DNA of 64,000 bases from Denitrobaculum tricleocarpae (GTDB lineage: Bacteria > Pseudomonadota > Alphaproteobacteria > Kiloniellales > Kiloniellaceae). The notes under the pieces were generated by a model. It did not search any database and was not told where the DNA came from. It was given only the letters and a program-made list of their open reading frames with translations. Shown in pieces: positions 33,001-42,867 of this stretch; the first letter of the stretch is position 1, and the number at the start of each line of letters is the position of its first letter. The stretch lies in assembly GCF_007004665.1 (NCBI RefSeq), contig NZ_ML660055.1, positions 124,001 through 188,000 of the forward strand, given 5' to 3'. The position numbers were made by a program, and so were the translations under genes.

Positions 33001-35924
33001 GGAACGACGATGGAGGCGTTAACGCAGGAAGCGCCTACGTGGTTTTTGGTAAGGCCTCCGGTCTCGGAAGTCTTGATGCGAACAATCTGACCTCTGCGGA
33101 TGGTTTTTTCATCCAAGGAGACACGGATGGGGATAGTGCCGGACGAAAGCTGGCCACGGCCGGGGACATCAACGGAGATGGTTTCGACGATCTGATTATC
33201 GGCGCACCTTACGGTGACGATGGCGGGATCAATGCCGGCGAGGCCTACGTGATCTTCGGCAAGGCCTCGGGCTTCGGGACCATCGACCTCTCCAACCTGG
33301 CGCCCGCGGATGGTTTCATCATTCAGGGCGATGAGGCCGGAGACCGGGCGGGCAGCAGTGTCTCGACAGCGGGCGATATCAACGGCGACGGTTACGACGA
33401 TCTCATTGTCGGCGCGCCGCGTGGCGACGATGGCGGGCCTTCCGCTGGTGAAGCCTATGTGATTTTCGGCGGGGCCTTCGGCGGCGATGGAACTTCGGTC
33501 AACACCACGGGGACGGCAGGTGCGGATATCCTGATCGGCGGACTGGGCGATGACAGCCTGACCGGCGGTGGTGGTGCGGATGTGATCCGCGCCGGGGCCG
33601 GCGACGATCTGCTGACCGTCAGCGACACCGGTTTCGGACGGATCGACGGCGGCACGGGTTTCGACAGCCTGGTGCTCGACGGCGCGAACCTGGATCTTGA
33701 TCTGACTCAGATCCTGCCCGCCGAAATTAACAGCATCGAGACCATCGACCTGACCGGCAGCGGCGACAACAGCCTGAGCCTCAATCAGCTCAACGTTTTC
33801 GACATCACCGAGGAGCGCAGCGGCGGCACCGCGGTCCTGCGGGTGACGGGTAACGCGGGCGACAGTGTATCTTTCGATGAGATCGGCTGGGTCAATGCGG
33901 GCAGCATCACCGAGGGTGCTGATACCTTCGATCGTTACGTACTTGGCAATGCCGAGGTGCGGGTCGAACAGGGCGTAACGGTCGACTTCCCCTCACTGAT
34001 CGACCTGACCGGCCTGCCTGCGGAGCAGGGCTTCATCATCCAGGGCGATGCGAACAGCGACGCGGCGGGCCGCAGTGTCTCAAATGCCGGCGATGTGAAT
34101 GGTGACGGCTTTGACGACGTCATTGTGGGCGCATTCCTTGGCAATGACGGAGGCGTCGGCGCCGGCGAGGGTTACGTGGTCTTCGGTAAAGCGTCAGGTT
34201 TCGGCACCGTCGATCTCTCAAATCTGGCCCCATCGGACGGCTTCATCATCCAGGGCGCGGACCGGGGCGACGGGGCCGGACAGGCGGTTTCCTCGGCAGG
34301 CGATATGAATGGTGACGGCTTCGATGACATCATCATCGGCGCCGCGGGCGGTGCCAACAAAGGCGATTTCCCCGGCAACGCCCATGTGATCTTCGGCAAG
34401 GCCTCCGGTTTCGGCACCATCGACCTGGCGAGCCCCTTAGGGTCGGATGGTTTCACGATCCAGGGCGATGCCATCGGCGACTTCCTCGGCACAAGCGTTT
34501 CAGACGCCGGTGATATTAATGGCGATGGCTTCGACGATATCATCGTCGGCGCGCGCCGCGGCGATGACGGCGGATATAATGCCGGTGAGGCCTATGTCCT
34601 CTTCGGCAAGGGATCGGGCTTCGGGACTGTTGACCTCTCCAACTTCGCCCCTGCAGACGGCTTTATCATTCAGGGCGCAGCTCCCGATGATAACTTCAGC
34701 ATCAGCATCTCAAAGGCCGGAGACCTGAATGGCGATGGTTTCGATGATATGATCGTCGGCGCCACGGCTTCGACCGAAGCCGCAGTGATCTATGGTAAAG
34801 CCTCCGGGTTCGGCAACATCGATCTCGCGAATCTTGCCCCCGCGGACGGCTTTCTGTTTCAGAGCAGTGCAGCGGGCAGAACTGTCTCGACTGCCGGAGA
34901 TGTCAACGGGGATGGTTTCGACGATCTGATTCTCTCTGATGGAACGACCACCGCGGGCGGGGCCTCCGTGGTTTTCGGCAAGGCGTCCGGTCTTGAGAAC
35001 GTTGATCTTACCAACCTGGCCCCGGCGGACGGGTTCTCCATCCAAGGCGACATGCCCTGGGACGGCGCCGGCGGCAGCGTGGCGACGGCAGGCGACATTA
35101 ACGGCGATGGCTTTGACGATCTGATCATCGGCGCGGCCTACGGCGACGATGGCGGCGACGGTGCCGGGGAGGCCTACGTGGTTTTCGGCAAGTCCTCGGG
35201 GTTCGGGACCATCGACCTCTCCAACCTTGCACCAGCCGATGGTTTCATCATTCAGGGCGATGAGGCCGGGGACCGGGCGGGCACCAGCGTCTCGACAGCG
35301 GGCGATGTCAACGGCGACGGTTACGACGATCTGATCCTTGGAGCGCCGCGTGGCGACGATGGCGGGCCTTCCGCCGGTGAAGCCTATGTGATCTTCGGCG
35401 GGGCCTTCGGTGGCGATGGAACTTCGGTCAACACCACAGGCACGGCAGGTGCGGACATCCTGATCGGCGGACTGGGCGATGACAGCCTGACCGGCGGCGG
35501 TGGCGCGGATGTGATCCGCGCCGGGGCCGGCGACGATCTGCTGACCATCAGCGATACCGGCTTCGGGCGGATCGACGGCGGGAACGGATTGGACACGCTG
35601 GTCATGGATGGCGCCAATATCGATCTGGACTTCACCCTGATCGACAGTTCCTCCAGAGTCACCGGTATCGAGGCTATCGACTTAACCGGTAGCGGCGACA
35701 ACAGCACGGCGCTTGGTATCCAGGATCTGCTGCAACTTTCCGACGAAACCAGCGACCTGCTGGTCTTTGGCGACAGCGGCGACGCGGTCACATTGAGCGG
35801 TGACTTCTTGGCGGTCGGCAGTGAAGTGGTCGACGGCACGAGCTACGATGTCTATGCCTCCGACAGCACCGAGGCGCGGCTGCTGGCCGAGAGCGATGTC
35901 ACAATCATTCTGGATACGGTCTGA
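30060..35924 (+). CDS. Giant calcium-binding protein: three blocks of seven FG-GAP repeats with RTX segments
   Basis: This is a 1954-residue protein starting with GTG eight bases after GGAG. It has no signal peptide. Twenty-one FG-GAP repeats, each with a calcium loop such as AGDVNGDGFDDLIVGA, fall into three sets of seven (about residues 1-495, 666-1145 and 1313-1785). Seven such repeats make one integrin-like beta-propeller. Each set is followed by an RTX-type calcium segment (GGLGDDSLTGGGGADVIRAG) and a ~150-residue beta-rich module. Absence of a signal peptide plus the C-terminal RTX segment suggests type I secretion. No ABC/HlyD secretion genes are in the window. A role in adhesion or surface binding is inference. 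Confidence 0.85.
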   Translation: MTSSTVIDLSGLSATEGFMIQGDSAADLAGTSVSSAGDINGDGFDDVFIGALLGDDGGNGAGEGYVVFGKASGFGTIDLSNLAPADGFVIQGAETGDWAGQSVSSAGDVNGDGFDDVIIGAAGGANKGDFPGNAHVIFGKASGFGTIDLANLSATDGFTISGDAIGDRLGSAVSSAGDVNGDGFDDIIIGAQGGDDGGADAGEAYVIFGTADGVGDIDLSSLAPEDGFIIQGDAAGDAAGRSVSSAGDVNGDGFDDLIVGAVSGDDGGYNAGEAYVVFGKASGFGTIDLTGLAPADGFVIQGDVAGDLVGQSVSAAGDVNGDGFDDLIVGAYSGDDGGLGAGEAYVVFGKASGFGSVDLSSLVPADGFIIQGDAAGDSAGQSVSGAGDVNGDGYDDLIVGAAYGDDGDYNAGEAYVIFGKASGFGTIDLTNLAPADGFSIQGDEVFGRAGQSVSAAGDVNGDGYEDLFVGAPGSGSGGPSAGAGYVIFGGAFGGDGTSVNTTGTAGADILIGGLGDDSLTGGGGADVIRAGAGDDLLTISDTGFGRIDGGTGFDSLVLDGANLNLDLTQILPAEIDSIETIDLTGSGDNSLSLNQLNVFDITEERSSGTAVLRVTGNTGDSVSFDEIGWVNAGSITEGADTFDRYVLGNAEVRIEQGVTVDFPALIDLTGLPADQGFIIQGDAVGDFAGFDVSSAGDINGDGFDDVIVGALLGDDGDVSAGEGYVVFGKASGFGTIDLSNLTSTDGFIIQGADRGDWAGQSVSSAGDVNGDGFNDVIIGAAGGADKGDFPGNAHVIFGKASGFGTIDLANPLGADGFTIQGDAIGDFLGTRVSDAGDINGDGFDDIIVGARRGDDGGYNAGEAYVLFGKGSGFGTVDLSNLAPADGFIIQGASPNDNASYSLSKAGDINGDGFDDMIIGATASTGATVIFGKASGFGTIDLANVAPADGFAFQSSLTGDIVSTAGDVNGDGFDDLILADPRNDDGGVNAGSAYVVFGKASGLGSLDANNLTSADGFFIQGDTDGDSAGRKLATAGDINGDGFDDLIIGAPYGDDGGINAGEAYVIFGKASGFGTIDLSNLAPADGFIIQGDEAGDRAGSSVSTAGDINGDGYDDLIVGAPRGDDGGPSAGEAYVIFGGAFGGDGTSVNTTGTAGADILIGGLGDDSLTGGGGADVIRAGAGDDLLTVSDTGFGRIDGGTGFDSLVLDGANLDLDLTQILPAEINSIETIDLTGSGDNSLSLNQLNVFDITEERSGGTAVLRVTGNAGDSVSFDEIGWVNAGSITEGADTFDRYVLGNAEVRVEQGVTVDFPSLIDLTGLPAEQGFIIQGDANSDAAGRSVSNAGDVNGDGFDDVIVGAFLGNDGGVGAGEGYVVFGKASGFGTVDLSNLAPSDGFIIQGADRGDGAGQAVSSAGDMNGDGFDDIIIGAAGGANKGDFPGNAHVIFGKASGFGTIDLASPLGSDGFTIQGDAIGDFLGTSVSDAGDINGDGFDDIIVGARRGDDGGYNAGEAYVLFGKGSGFGTVDLSNFAPADGFIIQGAAPDDNFSISISKAGDLNGDGFDDMIVGATASTEAAVIYGKASGFGNIDLANLAPADGFLFQSSAAGRTVSTAGDVNGDGFDDLILSDGTTTAGGASVVFGKASGLENVDLTNLAPADGFSIQGDMPWDGAGGSVATAGDINGDGFDDLIIGAAYGDDGGDGAGEAYVVFGKSSGFGTIDLSNLAPADGFIIQGDEAGDRAGTSVSTAGDVNGDGYDDLILGAPRGDDGGPSAGEAYVIFGGAFGGDGTSVNTTGTAGADILIGGLGDDSLTGGGGADVIRAGAGDDLLTISDTGFGRIDGGNGLDTLVMDGANIDLDFTLIDSSSRVTGIEAIDLTGSGDNSTALGIQDLLQLSDETSDLLVFGDSGDAVTLSGDFLAVGSEVVDGTSYDVYASDSTEARLLAESDVTIILDTV
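31500..35560. repeat. Large internal repeats of the FG-GAP/RTX gene (periods 1944 and 1929 bp)
   Basis: The same nucleotide stretch encoding GGDGTSVNTTGTAGADILIG recurs at about 31552, 33496 and 35425, that is 648 and 643 codons apart, with nearly identical DNA around it. Blocks two and three are more alike, including two shortened FG-GAP units, than either is to block one. Confidence 0.9.
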
Positions 35925-35938
35925 GGGCACGCAACGAG

Positions 35939-37102
35939 ATGGATGCTATCGAGACAGAAGACCCGGCAACGGCCCCCAACACCCTGACTGCCGAACCCAC
36001 AACCGGTCAAAACCAGACCGGTCAAAACCAGATTGGCCGCAGCCCAAGCGGCGCTGACCCGGTTGCCAAGGTCGCCTTGACACCGTCACGCCAGTTTCCC
36101 AACTGGCTGGCGGAGCAGCGATGCAGCCTCTCCTTCACCACTTATCAAGCCGGAAAGCTCTTCCTGATCGGACTGCAGCCGGACGGCCGACTGTCGATTT
36201 TCGAACGCAGTTTCAATCGCTGCATGGGCCTCTGCAGCGACGAGAACGGCCTCTGGATGAGTACGCTTTACCAGCTCTGGCGCTTTCAGAATGTCACGGA
36301 GCCCGGTCAATCAGCGCAAGGTTACGACCGCCTCTACCTGCCGCAGGTCGCCTACACGACAGGTGATCTCGATATCCATGATGTTGCGGTGGACGGCAAT
36401 GGGCGGGTGATTTTCGTCAACACGCTGTTCGGCTGTCTGGCGACCGTCAGTCCGGAGCGGAGTTTCATTCCGCTTTGGCAACCGCCATTCTTGAGCAAAC
36501 TCGCCGCCGAGGACCGCTGTCACCTGAACGGCCTCGCCATGGAAGACGGCCGGCCCCGTTTCGTAACGGCGGTCAGTCAGTCGGACGTGGCCGACGGTTG
36601 GCGCGACAAGCGCGCGGATGGCGGCTGCGTTATCGATGTGCCGAGTGGCGAAGTCGTGACAACCGGCCTCTCGATGCCCCACTCTCCCCGTCTCCATAAC
36701 AGGCGTCTGTGGCTCCTGGACTCCGGCACGGGTTACTTCGGCTTCGTCGATCCGCAAGACGGCCGTTTCGAGCGCGTTGCTTTCTGCCCGGGTTATCTGC
36801 GCGGATTGACCTTTAGTGGCGACTTTGCCGTGGTGGGACTCTCCAGGCCACGAGGAAACCAGACCTTCGGCGGCCTGGCCTTGGACGAAAATCTGTCAAA
36901 GGCGGGTAGCGACGCGCGCTGCGGACTGATGGTCATCGATCTAAAAAGCGGTGACATCGTGCATTGGCTGCGGATCGAAGGAGTCGTCGAAGAACTCTAC
37001 GATGTTGTCACTCTACCCGGCGCAACCCGACCCATGGCTCTTGGTTTCAGAACGGACGAAATCCGCAGGGTCATCAGCGTCGGCGAACCGGGCGCTTTGT
37101 AA
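35939..37102 (+). CDS. TIGR03032 family protein
   Basis: This 387-residue protein matches the TIGR03032 family of unknown function: LSFTTYQAGKLFLIGLQPDG, RCMGLCSDENGLWMSTLYQ, DIHDVAVDGNGRVIFVNT, GWRDKRADGGCVIDV and MPHSPRLHNRRLWLLDSGTG. The repeated beta-strand pattern suggests a beta-propeller. It starts 14 bases after the FG-GAP/RTX stop and is almost certainly co-transcribed. The first ~45 residues are low complexity and include a perfect 15-bp duplication (TGQNQ repeated). No signal peptide is visible, so it is probably cytoplasmic. Confidence 0.88.
   Translation: MDAIETEDPATAPNTLTAEPTTGQNQTGQNQIGRSPSGADPVAKVALTPSRQFPNWLAEQRCSLSFTTYQAGKLFLIGLQPDGRLSIFERSFNRCMGLCSDENGLWMSTLYQLWRFQNVTEPGQSAQGYDRLYLPQVAYTTGDLDIHDVAVDGNGRVIFVNTLFGCLATVSPERSFIPLWQPPFLSKLAAEDRCHLNGLAMEDGRPRFVTAVSQSDVADGWRDKRADGGCVIDVPSGEVVTTGLSMPHSPRLHNRRLWLLDSGTGYFGFVDPQDGRFERVAFCPGYLRGLTFSGDFAVVGLSRPRGNQTFGGLALDENLSKAGSDARCGLMVIDLKSGDIVHWLRIEGVVEELYDVVTLPGATRPMALGFRTDEIRRVISVGEPGAL
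36003..36032. repeat. 15-bp perfect tandem duplication in TIGR03032 gene
   Basis: Unit ccggtcaaaaccaga stands at 36003-36017 and 36018-36032. It encodes the doubled TGQNQ in the low-complexity N-terminus. Confidence 0.9.
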
Positions 37103-37136
37103 GCAGCAACCGAACAGGACCGACTCCGGACTCTCC

Positions 37137-37961
37137 TCAAGTGCCGCCGCTATCCAGCGGCATCAGGGCGGCACCGAGAATGCGGCCCACGCCGCCTTCC
37201 TGAACGAAGATCGCGCAGCCGCCGCGTCCTTCGGCGATGGCGTCGGCAAGGTCGACCGAGAGTTCAAGCGCTTCCCCGTCCCAGGTTCCGATCGAGACGA
37301 ACTCCCGCACCACATTGGCGTCGACCAGTTCACGGCCTGAGTTCTCGCCGCGCCGGACATCGGTGCGGTGTTCGTCATCAAAGACCGCCATCCAGACTGT
37401 CGCCGGCCTGGCCGGTTTCGCGCCAGCGGGAATCCTGACCGTGGCAAGGGTGGCGCGTTCCTCGATTTGAATATCCAGGCTCTCGCCGGTCGTCTGTGCC
37501 GTCACCACGGAGCTGATCACCTGCGCCCGGCGGGAGCCGACCACGTCGATCTGACCGTCGATCACCATCTGCGGCGTGTAGATAAAACGCGCACCCAACT
37601 CTTCGGCGTAGCGGCGCTGACGCTTGGTGGCCTCGGGCCGGGCGAAGGGATCCTTCCAGCCGATATAATCCCAATAGTCCACGTGATGGGCCAGGGCGAT
37701 GATGCCGGGCTGATCCGCCAGTTCGCCCAAAAGCGCATCGGCGGGCGGACAGGAACTGCAGCCCTGCGACGTGAAGAGCTCAACCACGACCGGACGTGTC
37801 TCACCAGAGGTGTCGGAGGCGAGTTGAAGCGGAACCGTGGCGGCTTCGGATCCGGCCCAGGCCGGCGAAGACCCGGACGGAATCTTGGAGGCATGCCAGC
37901 TCACGCCCACCACAACGGCGGCAACAGTCCCGGCAAGAAGAAACGAAGGGAGTATTTTCAT
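37137..37961 (-). CDS. DUF1223 thioredoxin-like exported protein
   Basis: This is a 274-residue protein with a signal peptide or anchor (residues ~7-24). The family motif VVVELFTSQGCSSCPPADAL carries a CSSC pair in a thioredoxin-like fold, followed by ALAHHVDYWDYIGWKDPFA and YTPQMVIDGQ, all diagnostic of DUF1223. The function of the family is not established; the Cys pair suggests redox or thiol chemistry in the periplasm. It converges with the TIGR03032 gene, 34 bases apart, with no terminator seen between them. Confidence 0.9.
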   Translation of the reverse strand: MKILPSFLLAGTVAAVVVGVSWHASKIPSGSSPAWAGSEAATVPLQLASDTSGETRPVVVELFTSQGCSSCPPADALLGELADQPGIIALAHHVDYWDYIGWKDPFARPEATKRQRRYAEELGARFIYTPQMVIDGQIDVVGSRRAQVISSVVTAQTTGESLDIQIEERATLATVRIPAGAKPARPATVWMAVFDDEHRTDVRRGENSGRELVDANVVREFVSIGTWDGEALELSVDLADAIAEGRGGCAIFVQEGGVGRILGAALMPLDSGGT

Positions 37962-38126
37962 GGCTGGAGAGTAGGGGGCGGCTCAGATCACTGGCGAATC
38001 ACGTTAGGGTGACTGTCGGCCTGAAACTACCCTCTATCTCTATGAATTTAAAGATAATCCGGTTCTTCGCACGCGGAATGAAAAATCTCAGGAGCAGGGG
38101 GCGGCACCTCTGCGATGGTTAAGTCT

Positions 38127-39065
38127 TTATGAAGAGCTGTCACCGGTCGAAACCTCGACATCGACCTGCATTTCCTCGAAAGCATCGCTCGATCCGATAT
38201 AGCTTCCCTGGAGAGGAATAGCTTGAGAGGGATCTCTCGCCACCGCGACCTTGATGAGGTTGGCACCGCCGACAAGTCCGTTGGTAGGGTCGTACTCGAC
38301 CCAGCCGGCGCCAGGAATGTAGACCTGAACCCAGGCATGCGTGTCACCCGAACCCCGAACCGCAACCTTCACCCGATCCGCTCCTTCTACCGTCATTGCG
38401 CCTTGACCGGTGACCGGCGCATTGCTGTCGAGCAGAGGGTCGTAGAGATAACCCGAGACGAAACGCGCGGCGAAGCCCAGGGAACGCACGGCCTCCATCA
38501 TGAAGACCGCAAGATCCCGGCAGGTCCCGCTGCCCAGATTGAGGGTCTCCAGCGGAGACTGAACCCCGACACTGTAGCGGCGCTGATAGGTGAACTGGCG
38601 ATTGATCGCCAGATTGATCTGAAACAGCACATCCTGTGTGTTGCTGTTCAGCCCCTGCTCCAGAAATGACCGGGCCCAGGCATCGATCCGGCGCTGCGGG
38701 TCAGGGTAGTGACGCTCGTCACAGCGGCCAAGGTCCGCCGCTTCGTCGGCGTCGTAGCAGAAGGGAAAGGTCTGCGCGTACTCGTCCACATGAAACACGG
38801 GCGAATTGAGGCCGAAATGCTCGATCTCGATCCGGCTCTCGAAACGCAGTTCCTCGGCCTGCTCGGCAAACTGCACGACCGCGATCGAATTGGAGAAGAC
38901 ATCGTGCATCCAGGTGATCTGCGCCGCCGGATTGATGGACAGCGCAGTATCGATGACCCGCAGGTCGTGGCTGCCGCGCGGACGGAACATAAGGCGGTGT
39001 TCGCCAAAGCTGACCGGCTGCCGGTAGCGGTAGACCGTGCTGTGCTTCACGGTGAGCTTAAGCAT
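38127..39065 (-). CDS. Transglutaminase-like cysteine protease family protein
   Basis: This is a 312-residue cytoplasmic protein with the bacterial transglutaminase N-terminal domain (LTVKHSTVYRYRQPVSFGEH) and a transglutaminase core with the catalytic Cys in LGSGTCRDLAVFM, His in SGDTHAWVQVYIPG and Asp in WVEYDPTNG. All three catalytic residues are present. Such proteins often act as peptidases or amidases; the substrate is unknown. A copy of the dispersed 64-bp element lies 61 bases upstream of its start. Confidence 0.9.
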   Translation of the reverse strand: MLKLTVKHSTVYRYRQPVSFGEHRLMFRPRGSHDLRVIDTALSINPAAQITWMHDVFSNSIAVVQFAEQAEELRFESRIEIEHFGLNSPVFHVDEYAQTFPFCYDADEAADLGRCDERHYPDPQRRIDAWARSFLEQGLNSNTQDVLFQINLAINRQFTYQRRYSVGVQSPLETLNLGSGTCRDLAVFMMEAVRSLGFAARFVSGYLYDPLLDSNAPVTGQGAMTVEGADRVKVAVRGSGDTHAWVQVYIPGAGWVEYDPTNGLVGGANLIKVAVARDPSQAIPLQGSYIGSSDAFEEMQVDVEVSTGDSSS

Positions 39066-39126
39066 TGGAGCTTGATCCAGAGGTGGTGGGTTTCAGGGGC
39101 TATCGTACCCGGCGCTGCCGCAGTCT

Positions 39127-39189
39127 AGAGCAGATCCGGTTTAGATGGAATCGCCTTCGGCGATCCGTCGTACCGGTGAATCTGCTCTA
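39127..39189 (+). repeat. Dispersed 64-bp hairpin element, copy B
   Basis: Terminal arms AGAGCAGAT and ATCTGCTCT are a perfect 9-bp inverted repeat. The body has GTTTAGATGGAATCGCC and the inner hairpin ATCGCC-TTC-GGCGAT. Relative to copies C and D, one base pair of the terminal stem is changed on both arms. Confidence 0.88.
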
Positions 39190-39237
39190 ACTATATGACG
39201 CGCTCTAGTTGAAAAGGCTTCGCCTGCCCAGAACAGC

Positions 39238-39269
39238 AAAAAAGGGGCGCCGAAGGGCGCCCCTTTTTT
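39238..39269 (-). terminator. Intrinsic terminator after acnA
   Basis: GGGGCGCC (39244-39251) pairs with GGCGCCCC (39256-39263) around GAAG, flanked by six A on the left and six T on the right. It can work in both directions; on the minus strand it ends the acnA transcript 20 bases after the stop. Confidence 0.92.
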
Positions 39270-39288
39270 CCAAACACTGAAGGAAGAC

Positions 39289-41970
<2,682 letters not shown>

Positions 41971-42248
41971 GAACAGCCTCCATTTCAGTTCGCTGGTTTA
42001 ATCTTACTCGAAACGGCGGAATGCTGCGCGGGGACATGCCACCTCGGCACCCGCATCGGTCCGCCACCGAAATCCGCGCTCAACATAGTCGCACCGGAAG
42101 GAGAAACCAATACCGCAGCGCAAGAAATACCGGAAAGATATGGATATCCCCCTGTCCGCGATATGTATCGGCCGACTTAAGGCTGTTCCTGGTTGAATCG
42201 GCTCAGGAGAGGACGGCCAGTTGCGCCATGAAGGTCAAGTGCACCGCA

Positions 42249-42274
42249 GCATCCGTTATCGGCATCCGTTATCG
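42249..42274. repeat. 13-bp perfect tandem duplication, noncoding
   Basis: Unit gcatccgttatcg occupies 42249-42261 and 42262-42274. Confidence 0.88.
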
Positions 42275-42562
42275 GCCGGCCACGGCCCGAAATGCCGGCG
42301 CGGCCATGGCCGGCTCCCGAAATGATTGAGGTCTGGAGCAAACTGCCCGCATCACGGGCGGATTGCATAGGGAAAAACGCTTTTTTCGCAATCCGGCGAT
42401 GCCATCGCCCGCCATCCAAGGCACCCGTCCCGGCGAATCCGGCGGCCGGATAAAAGGTCGGATAGGTTGTGCCGCAAGCCGGTCCGATTCGGAATCTGCG
42501 AAACGGCGCGGCGATCAAGCCGTTACATATGAAACTATATTTACCGCTATATATCATAATAC

Positions 42563-42580
42563 TAACGCGCTATGGCGTTA
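42563..42580. promoter_or_regulatory. Candidate operator palindrome TAACGC-N6-GCGTTA
   Basis: A 6-bp perfect inverted repeat in an AT-rich stretch about 290 bases before the acyl-CoA synthetase gene. The length and spacing suit a dimeric regulator. No regulator gene is adjacent. Confidence 0.3.
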
Positions 42581-42867
42581 AGTTTGCTGGATTTTTGCGT
42601 GACCGCCAAAGACACCACCGAGGGTGAAAAGCAATACAGTCGGACAAAGAAATTGCGCACGCACGACTAGCTCTTGACCTCCGCCTGCAAATCAACTTAC
42701 CTGTTACGCAATAAGACAAAGTCGCAAACCAAACATGTGACTACAAACGAACTTAGGGAGACCGGCGTAGCGGGGACGACACTGCGCCGATACGAGGAAG
42801 TGGGCCTCGAACTCATCCGGCGTGCGGCAATGGCTTCCGCGTCCGGTCTCCTGACAGGATGGCTTGG

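Larger units (their letters stand above)
41971..42867. other. Long divergent intergenic region between acnA and the acyl-CoA synthetase operon
   Basis: This 897-base region has no supported gene. It contains a 13-bp tandem duplication (42249-42274), an AT-rich stretch around 42525-42600 with the palindrome TAACGC-N6-GCGTTA (42563-42580), and the presumed promoters of both flanking genes. Open frames at 42021 and 42674 lack ribosome sites and similarity. Confidence 0.5.

Noticed and set aside
30060-35924. The regular DNA repeats as a possible CRISPR array
   Set aside because: The repeats lie in one long open frame and encode FG-GAP/RTX motifs; spacers are not unique sequences between identical repeats.
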